DNA from: Pseudomonadota bacterium
GTDB lineage: Bacteria; Pseudomonadota; Alphaproteobacteria; Rhizobiales; Beijerinckiaceae
Assembly (NCBI GenBank): GCA_021812505.1
Contig: JAKANG010000010.1
Span: 1 to 11,691 of the forward strand
Reading direction: 5' to 3'
DNA length: 11,691 nucleotides
This document shows, in pieces, positions 1 through 6,866 of this stretch (positions are counted from its first letter, which is position 1; the number at the start of each line of letters is the position of its first letter). The position numbers and the translations under genes were made by a program. A model generated the notes under the pieces. The model saw only the letters and a program-made list of their open reading frames with translations, was not told where the DNA came from and ran no database searches.

Positions 1-1032
1 ATTCACGCCGACGACGGCGACCTCTACCAGACCGCCGTCGCTCCGCTCGCGGACGAATTGCGCGCCCGGCTGTTTTCCCCCGCCATCGGCGGCGCGACGC
101 GGCAAGACAGCGTCTGCAACGGATTGGAGGCCCTTGCGGCCCACGGCGTCGCCGAAGGCGCCGCCGTGCTGATCCATGACGCGGCCCGGCCCTTCGTGCG
201 GCCCGAACTGATCGCGCGGGCCCGGGAAGCGGCTCGGGAGAAAGGCGCCGCCATTCCCGGAATCCCCGTGATCGACACGATCAAGCAGATCGCGGAGGAT
301 TTGCGCATCGTCGACACGCCCGAGCGCGCCGCCTTGCGCGCGGCGCAGACGCCGCAGGCCTTCCGCTTCGGCTTGATCCTCGCCGCCCACCGGGCCGTTC
401 GCGCCGACGGCGGCCGCGAACTCACCGACGACGCCGCCGTGGCCGAATGGGCCGGCCATTGCGTCTTCGTCTTTCCCGGCGAAGCGGAAAACGTCAAGCT
501 CACCACACCCGAGGATTTTTTCCGCGCGGAGTCGAAATTGTTGAACGATCTGCCAGATATCCGCACCGGCCAGGGTTTTGACGTCCACGCCTTCGGCGAG
601 GGCGACCATGTCTGGCTCGGCGGCGTCAAAGTGCCCCACGATCACGGGCTGGTCGGCCATTCCGACGCCGACGTGCTGCTTCACGCCATCACCGACGCCG
701 TGCTGGGCGCGATCGCCGACGGCGACATCGGCGCCCATTTCCCGCCGAGCGACCCGCAATGGCGCGGCACCGCGTCCGACCGCTTTCTGCGCCATGCGGT
801 GGAGCGCGTCGCGGCGCGGCGCGGAAAACTCGCCCATATCGACGCCACCCTGATCTGCGAACGTCCCAAGGTCGGCTCGCACCGCGAGGCCATCCGCGCG
901 AAAATCGCGGAAATCGCGCAACTGCCGCTCGACCGGGTCGCGGTGAAGGCGACGACGACCGAGCGGCTCGGGTTTACGGGACGCCAGGAAGGCATAGCGG
1001 CCCTGGCCATGGCGACCGTGCGGCTGCCCTGA
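1..1032 (+). CDS. ispDF: Bifunctional IspD/IspF, MEP isoprenoid pathway (5' end outside window)
   Basis: The frame is open from base 1, so the N-terminus lies outside the window; 343 residues are visible. The first ~180 are the C-terminal two thirds of IspD (MEP cytidylyltransferase), with the family stretch GGATRQDSV (30-38) and IHDAARPFV (58-66). Residues ~186-343 are a full IspF (MEcPP synthase): GFDVH (192-196), [11 protein letters not shown] (220-230), [10 protein letters not shown] (242-251) and [13 protein letters not shown] (316-328). D194, H196 and H228 match the zinc ligands of IspF, including the usual 32-residue spacing between the two histidines. The fused enzyme performs two non-consecutive steps of the cytosolic MEP pathway (CTP-dependent activation, then cyclisation with loss of CMP); IspE acts between them. 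Such fusions are common in alphaproteobacteria. The stop is 16 bp before the next gene, suggesting one operon. Confidence 0.96.
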   Translation: MHADDGDLYQTAVAPLADELRARLFSPAIGGATRQDSVCNGLEALAAHGVAEGAAVLIHDAARPFVRPELIARAREAAREKGAAIPGIPVIDTIKQIAEDLRIVDTPERAALRAAQTPQAFRFGLILAAHRAVRADGGRELTDDAAVAEWAGHCVFVFPGEAENVKLTTPEDFFRAESKLLNDLPDIRTGQGFDVHAFGEGDHVWLGGVKVPHDHGLVGHSDADVLLHAITDAVLGAIADGDIGAHFPPSDPQWRGTASDRFLRHAVERVAARRGKLAHIDATLICERPKVGSHREAIRAKIAEIAQLPLDRVAVKATTTERLGFTGRQEGIAALAMATVRLP

Positions 1033-1048
1033 ATTTTTGGGAGACGTC

Positions 1049-1567
1049 ATGCGCAAAGACATCATCGCTCTGGCGCGGGCGGTTCTCGACGCCTGCCGCG
1101 CGCAAAAACTGAAGATCGCGCTCGCCGAATCGTGCACCGGCGGATTGATCGCCGCCGCTTTGACCGAAATCCCCGGCTCCTCGGACATTTTCGAGCGCGG
1201 CTTCGTCACTTACAGCAACGTGGCCAAGCAGGAGATGCTCGGCGTTCCCGCGGATCTCATCGCCGCTCACGGCGCGGTGTCGCCCCAGGTCGCGGAGGCC
1301 ATGGCGCTGGGCGCGCTGGACCATTCGCGGGCGCAGATCGCGCTTTCGGTGACGGGAATCGCCGGGCCCGGCGGCGGCTCGGCGCAAAAGCCGGTCGGCC
1401 TCGTCCATTTTGGACTGGCGCGCCCCGAGCGCCCAACCTTGCTGGTCGAAAAGCGCCTTTCGGAGCCGGACGGCGCGATGCTGTCGCGCGAAGAAATCCG
1501 GCGGCAGGCGACGCAGACCGCGCTGCGGCTGCTGCTGGAAGGCGCCGAGCCGCAACGCTACGCCTGA
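1049..1567 (+). CDS. pncC: CinA C-terminal-domain amidase (PncC type, nicotinamide-nucleotide amidase)
   Basis: A 172-residue protein corresponding to the stand-alone CinA C-terminal domain, without the N-terminal MoaB-like half of long CinA. Family signatures are AESCTGGLIA (26-35), the GFVTYSNVAKQEMLGV region (51-66), GAVSPQVAEAMA, and SVTGIAGPGGGS. S28 in the ESCTGG motif is at the position of the proposed nucleophile of the family. Characterised relatives deamidate NMN to nicotinate mononucleotide in cytosolic pyridine-nucleotide salvage; the exact activity here is inferred. The ATG at 1049 was chosen because GGGAG at 1039-1043 sits five bases before it; an upstream in-frame TTG at 1037 overlaps that site. 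It follows ispDF by 16 bp. The 3' end converges on the minus-strand Sel1 gene with only nine bases between stops, and no terminator hairpin is obvious there. Confidence 0.9.
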   Translation: MRKDIIALARAVLDACRAQKLKIALAESCTGGLIAAALTEIPGSSDIFERGFVTYSNVAKQEMLGVPADLIAAHGAVSPQVAEAMALGALDHSRAQIALSVTGIAGPGGGSAQKPVGLVHFGLARPERPTLLVEKRLSEPDGAMLSREEIRRQATQTALRLLLEGAEPQRYA

Positions 1568-1576
1568 CCCGAGCCT

Positions 1577-2143
1577 TCAGAACTGCGGCTGGCGGTAATG
1601 GGCGAGATCGGCGGTGGGCGTGACTGAATCGGGGTCGTAATCATGCGAGGCGAGTTCGCGCGCGGTTTTGTCGCCCCCGGCCGCCGCCTTGTCGATCAAG
1701 GCCTTGCCCGCTGCACGGTCCTGCATCACGCCATGGCCGCGCAAGAGATCGAGTCCGTAATTGAACTGGCCCAGCGAGGAGCCCTTGTCGGCGAGCTTCC
1801 TGTCCCATTCCGCCGCCTTGGCTGGGTCGGACGGCCGGTCGTAGCCGTTCTCCTCCAGGAAAGACATCCAGGGCATGGCGTTGAGGTTGCCCTCGTTGGC
1901 GCAGCGTTCGAAAATGCGGCGCGCCTCGTCATGCTGGCCGGTCTTGTCGAGGAAGACGCCATACATGCACATATGCGGGTCGAAATCGCCCTGGGAAGCT
2001 TTCGCCGCCCAATATTGGATCGACAGGCTCTGAGGATTGAGTTCGCCCGTTTCGTCATCGGACGCGGGGGTCGCCGCCGCCCCGGCCGCGAGCGCCGGCG
2101 CGCCGGCGAGACTTATGGCCAGAAGGGTGACGGCGAATTTCAC
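1577..2143 (-). CDS. Secreted Sel1-repeat (TPR-like) protein, function unknown
   Basis: A 188-residue protein with an apparent Sec signal peptide: K2, then a hydrophobic stretch to about residue 17 and an A-L-A-A cleavage region near 19-20. The mature part begins with a low-complexity, acidic A/T/D/E segment (21-36). Helical Sel1/TPR-like repeats follow: residues ~74-95 (EARRIFERCANEGNLNAMPW), ~108-130 and ~127-163, the last with the Sel1 pattern FNYGLDLLRGHGVMQDRAAGKALIDKAAAGGD shared over 128-158. Sel1 proteins are usually protein-interaction scaffolds; no catalytic residues are evident. The GTG start at 2143 has AGGAG six to seven bases upstream and places the signal peptide at the very N-terminus; a TTG at 2173 would add ten unlikely residues. 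It lies 115 bp downstream of pqqA on the same strand, but a stem-loop between them may separate transcription. A periplasmic location is inferred. Confidence 0.82.
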   Translation of the reverse strand: MKFAVTLLAISLAGAPALAAGAAATPASDDETGELNPQSLSIQYWAAKASQGDFDPHMCMYGVFLDKTGQHDEARRIFERCANEGNLNAMPWMSFLEENGYDRPSDPAKAAEWDRKLADKGSSLGQFNYGLDLLRGHGVMQDRAAGKALIDKAAAGGDKTARELASHDYDPDSVTPTADLAHYRQPQF

Positions 2144-2221
2144 GGGCGGCTCCTGATTTCCGACAAACGCCAAAAAGGCCGATCCGCGTGACGGATGCGA
2201 CCATGTGAAAAAGCAGCGCCT

Positions 2222-2248
2222 CGGCGCGGCGGGAGGAGGGCCGCGCCG
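2222..2248 (-). terminator. GC-rich stem-loop downstream of pqqA (terminator or RNA-processing site)
   Basis: A perfect 9 bp inverted repeat (CGGCGCGGC / GCCGCGCCG) encloses a 9-base purine-rich loop on the plus strand. On the minus strand it begins 10 bp after the pqqA stop. A T5 run on the minus strand (2212-2208) follows about nine bases after the stem, which is farther than in a classical intrinsic terminator, so it may act as an attenuator or a transcript-stabilising stem. A second, weaker hairpin (ATCCG/CGGAT, 2182-2196), followed shortly by CCTTTTTGG, lies between it and the Sel1 gene. Confidence 0.5.
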
Positions 2249-2258
2249 GAACGACTGG

Positions 2259-2336
2259 TCAGATTTCGGCGGACATATAGGAGGTGACTTCCATGCCGCA
2301 GCAGATTTCGCAAGCTTCCGGAGTGGTCCAGGCCAT
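2259..2336 (-). CDS. pqqA: PqqA, ribosomal precursor peptide of the cofactor PQQ
   Basis: A 25-codon gene. The peptide begins MAWTTPEACEICCGME and ends VTSYMSAEI. E16 and Y20 have the E-x3-Y spacing of PqqA, whose glutamate and tyrosine are cross-linked by the radical-SAM enzyme PqqE (with the PqqD chaperone) and become the carbon skeleton of PQQ. The core E-I-C-x-G-M-E-V-T-S-Y and the following S-A-E-I resemble the Methylobacterium PqqA as I remember it. The ATG is preceded by GGGAG at -7 to -11, a good ribosome site. PQQ is the cofactor of periplasmic methanol and glucose dehydrogenases. Odd points are three cysteines (C9, C12, C13), a short C-terminus, and no pqqB, C, D or E beside it, so the processing enzymes must be encoded elsewhere. 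It is preceded by a two-component pair on the same strand and followed by a stem-loop. Confidence 0.87.
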   Translation of the reverse strand: MAWTTPEACEICCGMEVTSYMSAEI

Positions 2337-2371
2337 GGCTTTCTCCCGTGATTGAACTTGTTGGTGGGATT

Positions 2372-2447
2372 GAAGCGTCAGCGACGCCTGCTCTCTTGTA
2401 AACCGGGCGCGAACCCGAAGCGTCACGTCGCCGCGAGAATTTTGTAA
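2372..2447 (-). promoter_or_regulatory. Duplicated element in the pqqA leader, candidate operator
   Basis: The 120 bp between the response-regulator stop and pqqA contains two copies of a module. Read on the minus strand each is TTACAA, then 15 or 16 bases, then TGACGCTTC. Copy 1 uses 2447-2442 and 2425-2417; copy 2 uses 2401-2396 and 2380-2372. The 9 bp halves are identical and 45 bp apart. Copy 2 also overlaps a small inverted repeat (GCGTC-AGC-GACGC, 2375-2387). The position directly upstream of pqqA suggests tandem regulator binding sites, plausibly for the adjacent OmpR-type regulator, whose family often binds direct repeats. The repeat is seen directly; the regulator is inferred. No clear sigma-70 -35/-10 pair could be assigned. 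Confidence 0.45.
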
Positions 2448-2455
2448 GATTTTTG

Positions 2456-3166
2456 TCAGGCGTCCTCGTCATAACGATAACCAACGCCATGAACGGTCTT
2501 GACGATGCGTGGATGGGCCGGGTCGCGCTCGATCTTGCGCCGCAGGGTCGAGACATATTGGTCGAGCGCGCGGCTGTTGGGCATATAGTCGCGCCCCCAG
2601 GCGACGTCGAACAATTCGTCGCGCGACACCGCCTTGCCGGCGCGCTCGCGCAGGGCTTTCAGGATCGCCAGTTCGCGCGGGGCGAGATCGATGCTCTGGC
2701 CGTCGCGCCAGGCGCGCAAGGCCTCTGGATCGATCTCCAGATCGCCCATGCGCAGCCGCTCCGCGTCTTTGGGCGCCGCGGCGGACGCCTCGGCCTGCGT
2801 CTGGGCTTTGGCCCGGCGCAGGCCGGCCTTGATCCGCGCGACGAGTTCGCGGGCGGAAAAAGGCTTGGCGATATAATCGTCGGCCCCGATTTCGAGCCCG
2901 ATTACCCGGTCGATCTCGGCGCCGCGCGCCGACAGCAGCAGGATTGGCGTATGCGAGTCGCGCGCGCGGATGCGCCGGCACAGGTCGAGGCCATCGAGAC
3001 GCGGCATCATCACATCGAACAGACAAAGGGCCGGCGCTTCCTCGATGAAGGCGCGCCAGGCCGCCTCGCCGTCCTCGGCCACGACGCAGTCGATCCCTTC
3101 GAGCGCCAGAAGGTCGGTCAGCCCGGCGCGCAGATTGGGATCGTCCTCGGCGATGAGGATCTTCAT
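2456..3166 (-). CDS. OmpR/PhoB-family response regulator
   Basis: A 236-residue protein with a receiver domain (about 1-115) and a C-terminal winged-helix DNA-binding domain (about 135-232). In the receiver, E7-D8-D9 form the acidic pocket, D51 (in LFDVMMPRLDG) is the phosphorylation site, S79 in LLLSARG is the switch residue and K101 in YIAKPF is the conserved lysine. The C-terminal domain carries LAPRELAILKAL, the recognition-helix region NSRALDQYVSTLRRKIE, and the terminal KTVHGVGYRY motif. A phosphorylated regulator of this type dimerises and binds direct repeats upstream of target promoters. Its ATG overlaps the kinase stop by four bases (ATGA), indicating translational coupling. An alanine-rich linker (about 116-134) joins the domains. 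The target is unknown; pqqA, next on the same strand, is the obvious candidate. Confidence 0.95.
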   Translation of the reverse strand: MKILIAEDDPNLRAGLTDLLALEGIDCVVAEDGEAAWRAFIEEAPALCLFDVMMPRLDGLDLCRRIRARDSHTPILLLSARGAEIDRVIGLEIGADDYIAKPFSARELVARIKAGLRRAKAQTQAEASAAAPKDAERLRMGDLEIDPEALRAWRDGQSIDLAPRELAILKALRERAGKAVSRDELFDVAWGRDYMPNSRALDQYVSTLRRKIERDPAHPRIVKTVHGVGYRYDEDA

Positions 3167-4671
3167 CCCGGCTCTCCCTCGGCCAGGGCGCGGATGGCGG
3201 CGCGCGCCCTCAGGCCGGGATCGGCGCCGCTGAGGGAAAAACTGCCGCCGTTGGCGCGCGCCAGATCCTGGACGATCGACAGGCCCAAACCATGCGAGGG
3301 CTTGGCTTCGCCGCCGCCCGCCCCTGCGGCGCCATGGTCGCGCACTTCGATCATCAGCAGACCGTCGCGCCAGGAAACCTCCACGTCAATCCTCCCAGGG
3401 GCGTATTTGCGGGCGTTGTCGAGCAGGTTGATGAGGATGCGCTCGAAGGCGCTGGCGTCGAAACGCAGGAGGCCCGCCGCCGCGCAATGGGTTTCGCACT
3501 GGCAGTTCGACGCCGAAAGCAGCCGCTCATAGCGGGCGACGACCCGACGCGCCAGGTCGCAAGGATCGGCGGCGACAAGCTTTGGGGCCTGCGCCGCGCT
3601 GCGGTCGCCGAAAATCGTCTCGCCCGCCAGCGCGTCGAGCCGGTCGATTTCCTCGGTCAGCACGGCGCAATAGCGGTCCAGGCCGGCGACGTCGCCAGCC
3701 TTGCGGGAAATCAGTTCGGCATAGAGCTTGAGATTGGCGAGCGGGGTGCGCAGATCGTGCGACAGCCGCGTGGCGAGAGCCGCGCGCGCCGCGGCCTCGG
3801 ACAGGCGAGCCTTGTCCGCCCGTCGCGCCTGATAGACCAGAAGCAGCCAGACCATGGCGAGAGGCGCGGCGAGCGCGAGCCGCTCAAAAACGCTGTGACC
3901 AGACGCCCTGGGGCCGACGATATCGACCGCCCAGCCGCGCAGCGCCCCGTTCATGAGGAAGCTTTCGTACCCTTCCGGAGCGACGCCGACCTGCCAGATC
4001 GTCAGCCCAAAAGGATCGCGCAGCCGGAAGGCCCAGCCGGGAAATTTCTCGGCGCGCTTCGTCAGGGCCGCGATCACTTCGGGAAAGATGAAACGGGCGT
4101 TGAGGGCGATGCAGCTTTCCTTGCGAGTTTGTTCCGCGCCGACGCGCAAGCATTCGAAATAATATTCCCCGGCGGCGTCGGGAAACCAGCCGTTGACGAA
4201 ATCGCCGTCACGCAGCAGGCTCGCGACCCCGATCAGGGTCCGCAGCTTTTCCTCCCACATTTTCGGCGCGGCCAGCGGGTCCTCGGGTGGAAAAAGAGTG
4301 TGATCGCCGGCGCGGATGAGCACCAGCAGTTGCTGATCGTAACCCGAAATCACCCGCCACAGAGCGTTGGGCGGATCGAGCCCCTCCGCCGCCGCGCGGT
4401 CGACATTGGCCCGCGCGAAAGCGGCGAGAGTGGAAACCTCGCCGGCCGCCGTGACGCCCATGGTCTCCGCGGCCGCTTTCTCCCGGCGCCGGGAATTCTC
4501 ACGCAGGGCGAGATAATCGGCGTCGAGCCATTGCGCGGCGAGAAGCGCGACGAAACCGAGCGGCAAGGCATAGAGCAGCGCCTGTCGGGCGGTCGCGGCC
4601 CAGGATTCGGACCACGACCCGGACCGGTGTCCCGTCGCGCGCGGGGAAAATTTTTCGAGGAAGGATTTCAC
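3163..4671 (-). CDS. Membrane sensor histidine kinase, partner of the adjacent regulator
   Basis: A 502-residue protein from a GTG start. TM1 is about 30-48 and TM2 about 264-281; the ~215 residues between form a periplasmic sensor domain I do not recognise, with two cysteines (C174, C187) that could form a disulfide. The HisKA domain follows almost at once: the phospho-accepting histidine is H305 in RLSHDLRTPLANLKLYAEL. The ATPase domain has the N-box LINLLDNARKYAP (413-425), D445 in EVRDHG, and the G2 box HGLGLSIVQDLA (460-471). Only about 24 residues separate TM2 from H305, so a HAMP domain is absent. The G1 region is glycine-rich but degenerate (DHGAAGAGGG). The start was chosen because it places a short cytoplasmic N-terminus before TM1; its ribosome site (GGGA) is weak. 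The open frame continues upstream to 5328 but overlaps pxpB and does not look like protein. It diverges from pxpB across 93 bp. Confidence 0.92.
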   Translation of the reverse strand: MKSFLEKFSPRATGHRSGSWSESWAATARQALLYALPLGFVALLAAQWLDADYLALRENSRRREKAAAETMGVTAAGEVSTLAAFARANVDRAAAEGLDPPNALWRVISGYDQQLLVLIRAGDHTLFPPEDPLAAPKMWEEKLRTLIGVASLLRDGDFVNGWFPDAAGEYYFECLRVGAEQTRKESCIALNARFIFPEVIAALTKRAEKFPGWAFRLRDPFGLTIWQVGVAPEGYESFLMNGALRGWAVDIVGPRASGHSVFERLALAAPLAMVWLLLVYQARRADKARLSEAAARAALATRLSHDLRTPLANLKLYAELISRKAGDVAGLDRYCAVLTEEIDRLDALAGETIFGDRSAAQAPKLVAADPCDLARRVVARYERLLSASNCQCETHCAAAGLLRFDASAFERILINLLDNARKYAPGRIDVEVSWRDGLLMIEVRDHGAAGAGGGEAKPSHGLGLSIVQDLARANGGSFSLSGADPGLRARAAIRALAEGEPG

Positions 4672-4710
4672 GTCTGTCCCGGCTTTTTCCGATCCGATTG
4701 TCGCGCGCGA

Positions 4711-4739
4711 TTTGCCAATGCGCCACAAGTTGCGGCAAA
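4711..4739. promoter_or_regulatory. Dyad in the divergent kinase/pxpB promoter region
   Basis: The 93 bp between the kinase start and the pxpB start hold an inverted repeat TTTGCC-N17-GGCAAA. It is centred about 40 bp upstream of pxpB and 54 bp upstream of the kinase. This is a plausible operator for divergent promoters, but the arms are only 6 bp and no convincing -10 element can be placed on either strand. Confidence 0.28.
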
Positions 4740-4764
4740 AAAGAAGGGGAAGGATTGCGAAAAT

Positions 4765-5508
4765 TTGTCTGACCGCCGCGCCGAACCCGAAAAACCGCTC
4801 GCGCCGCGCATCCTTGCCCTTGGCGACGCCGCCGCGACGGTTCATTTCGCCGCGCAAATCGCGCCGGACGTTCACGCCCGGGTCCGCGCCTTCTGTGCCG
4901 CGCTGGCCGCCGCGCGGATCGTAGGCGTTGAGGAATGGGCGCCGGCGTTCGGATCCGCGACCGTCTGGTACGACCCCGACCAAATCGCTTTTGCCGAACT
5001 GGCTCTGCTGCTGGCCGCGCTGGCCCGGGCGCCCGGCGTGGAAACGCCGGACAGCGCGCTGTTCGAAATTCCCTTCTGCGCCGAGAGTGATTTTGCGGCC
5101 GATCTCGACGAGGTCGCGCGGCTGAACGGCCTGACGGCGCAGGACTGGCTCAAGAACTTCGTCGAGTTGACGCTCGAGGTCTATATGCTCGGCTTCCAGC
5201 CCGGCTTCGCCTATCTCGGCGTTCTGCCCGAGGCGCTGTCCGTCCCGCGCCTCGCCACGCCGCGTCCAAAAATTCCCGCGGGCTCGGTCGCCGTCGCCGA
5301 TTCCATGTGCGCCGCCTATCCTTATCAAAGCCCCGGCGGCTGGCGCCTGATCGGCCGCACGCCGGCGCCCCTGTTCGACGTGACCAACGAAGGGCGCCCC
5401 GCCCTGCTCTCGCCCGGCGCCCGCGTACGCTGGCGCGCGGTGTCCCGCGCCGAGTTTTTGGCGCTGGAGGGGCGTTGCGGCGCCGACGATTTTCGGATCG
5501 AAGAATGA
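4765..5508 (+). CDS. pxpB: 5-oxoprolinase subunit PxpB (KipI family)
   Basis: A 247-residue protein. PxpB, PxpC and PxpA together hydrolyse 5-oxoproline (pyroglutamate) to glutamate using ATP in the cytosol; PxpB is thought to take part in the ATP-dependent activation step. Family features are ILALGDAAATVHFA near 16-29, VYMLGFQPGFAYLG (139-152), PRPKIPAGSVAVADS (166-180), and SPGGWRLIGRTPAPLFD (189-205). Length and order fit KipI/PxpB. A TTG at 4765 is the likely start: it lies nine bases after the purine-rich ribosome site GGGGAAGGA (4747-4755), and there is no in-frame ATG or GTG nearby. The open frame extends far upstream (to 3292), but that part is antisense to the kinase and low in meaningful protein features. 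Its stop overlaps the pxpC start by four bases. Confidence 0.9.
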   Translation: MSDRRAEPEKPLAPRILALGDAAATVHFAAQIAPDVHARVRAFCAALAAARIVGVEEWAPAFGSATVWYDPDQIAFAELALLLAALARAPGVETPDSALFEIPFCAESDFAADLDEVARLNGLTAQDWLKNFVELTLEVYMLGFQPGFAYLGVLPEALSVPRLATPRPKIPAGSVAVADSMCAAYPYQSPGGWRLIGRTPAPLFDVTNEGRPALLSPGARVRWRAVSRAEFLALEGRCGADDFRIEE

Positions 5509-6527
5509 GCGCGCGGCTCAAAATTCTCCGCCCCGGCGTTGGCGTCACGGTTCAGGATTTCGGGCGCAGGAATTTTCGCGCGCTCGGCGTCGCGCTTTCC
5601 GGCGCGCTCGATCCGGTGTTGCTGGCCGCCGCCAATGGTCTGACCGGCGCGCCGAAGGGCGCCGCGGGGCTCGAAATTCTACTCGCCGCGCCGGAATTGC
5701 GGGCGAGCGAAGGCGCGGCGCAGATCGGCCTTGCCGGCGACCTGGTCGGCATGATCGAGCGTCCGGACGGCGAGCGCCAACAAATTTCGTCGTGGCGCGG
5801 CGTCGTGCTCCGCGAGGGCGACACGCTGACGCTGAAACTCGGGCGCGGCCTGGCCTATCTCGGCTTTTCGGGCGGCCTCGACCTGCCCGAAATCCTGGGC
5901 TCGCGCTCGACTTTTTTGCGCGCGGGATTTGGGGGGGTGGAGGGGCGATGCTTGCGCGCCGGCGACGCGCTCGCCTGCGGCGCGGCCGAAGGCGGCGATG
6001 TCTTCGCGCCCCCGCTGATCCACGAGGCCGGGCCGATCCGCTTCATCCTCGGCCCGCAGGACGATCATTTTTCGCCCGAATCGCTGCAAAAATTCGTGCA
6101 GGCGCGATGGCGCGTCGGCCCCGACAGCGACCGCATGGGCCTGAGACTGATCGGCCCCCGCCTCGCTCACACTATGAAGGGCGGCAATATCGTCTCCGAC
6201 GGCGCCACCCCCGGCGCGATCCAGGTCCCCGGCGACGGCCAGCCCATTGTGCTTCGCGCGGACTGCCAGACCTCCGGAGGCTACGCCAAGATCGGCTGCG
6301 TCATCTCGGCCGACCTGCCAAGGCTCGCGCATTTGGCGCCGGGCGATGTTTTGAGTTTTATCGAAGTCGATCACGAAAAAGCCGCGACGGCGCGGCGCCG
6401 GGCGCGCGAAATGTTTGACGGGTGGCGCGCGAGGATCAGCCCGACGGGATGGTTGGACGAACGGAAATTATGGACCGAAAACCTCATCGGCGGCGCGACG
6501 TCGGGCGAAAATGAGGGCTTTCGCTAG
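5505..6527 (+). CDS. pxpC: 5-oxoprolinase subunit PxpC (KipA family)
   Basis: A 340-residue member of the biotin-dependent carboxyltransferase-like KipA family. It forms the PxpBC part of 5-oxoprolinase, thought to phosphorylate 5-oxoproline for the PxpA hydrolase. Diagnostic segments are LRPGVGVTVQDFGR near the N-terminus, ALSGALDPVLLAAANGL, a central GLAYLGFSGGLDLPEILGSRST, IRFILGPQDDHF, DSDRMGLRLIGP, and the strongly conserved NIVSDGATPGAIQVPGDGQP. GGYAKIGCVISADLPRLA and the LAPGD motif follow near the C-terminus. The ATG overlaps the pxpB stop (ATGA), so the two are translationally coupled. In the usual arrangement pxpA would follow at once; here it is about 3.2 kb away. The final ~25 residues are not family-typical and may be a strain-specific tail. 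Confidence 0.94.
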   Translation: MSARLKILRPGVGVTVQDFGRRNFRALGVALSGALDPVLLAAANGLTGAPKGAAGLEILLAAPELRASEGAAQIGLAGDLVGMIERPDGERQQISSWRGVVLREGDTLTLKLGRGLAYLGFSGGLDLPEILGSRSTFLRAGFGGVEGRCLRAGDALACGAAEGGDVFAPPLIHEAGPIRFILGPQDDHFSPESLQKFVQARWRVGPDSDRMGLRLIGPRLAHTMKGGNIVSDGATPGAIQVPGDGQPIVLRADCQTSGGYAKIGCVISADLPRLAHLAPGDVLSFIEVDHEKAATARRRAREMFDGWRARISPTGWLDERKLWTENLIGGATSGENEGFR

Positions 6528-6866
6528 AGGCTCCTGCATGATCGTCGGGCGCGTGATTTTGTGCCGCCACAGGGTTCTGGCGGGGTTTGGAATCAGACGG
6601 GCGTGGCTCGGAAGGCTGAGGCGCGCGGGATTTGATCGGCGGCGAGGACGAGCCCGCGAAACCTCAGATGACACTTTAACTTGACGGCGTCGCGCGCGCG
6701 CACGAACCTCGCGGGTTACGGGGTGTCCTTCAATGGGGCGGACGGCAAGAAATTTGGAACGCAGTTGATTCCCGCCAGGGACGGGACTTGCATTCGAGAC
6801 CGTTTCGCGCTCGGATCATCGTAAACCGTAAGCCGATCACTGTAACCCCGCTCAGAGGAGGTTGTT
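6528..6866. other. Noncoding gap after pxpC, left edge of the inserted segment
   Basis: No convincing gene lies here. The first ~190 bases remain GC-rich and contain a 6 bp hairpin (CCGCCA/TGGCGG, 6564-6583) that might end pxpBC transcription, although no T-run follows it. From about 6720 the composition becomes more balanced, matching the two genes that follow. The short open frames on both strands give arginine-rich products typical of out-of-frame reading of GC-rich DNA. No transposase fragment, tRNA or clear promoter was recognised. Confidence 0.5.

Noticed and set aside
1..1032. The IspD-IspF fusion as a novel feature
   Set aside because: Fused IspDF is widespread in alphaproteobacteria.
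2453..3532. Plus-strand 359-codon open frame opposite the response regulator
   Set aside because: It is a mirror of the OmpR-type gene in a GC-rich region, with no recognisable domain and no ribosome site.
4672..5328. 219-codon N-terminal extension of the histidine kinase
   Set aside because: It is antisense to conserved PxpB motifs and is arginine/glycine-rich without domain features. The GTG at 4671 gives a normal kinase N-terminus.
3292..5508. 738-codon plus-strand open frame read as one large protein
   Set aside because: Only the part from 4765 matches PxpB. The rest is antisense to a clear histidine kinase and has no family features; high GC removes stop codons.
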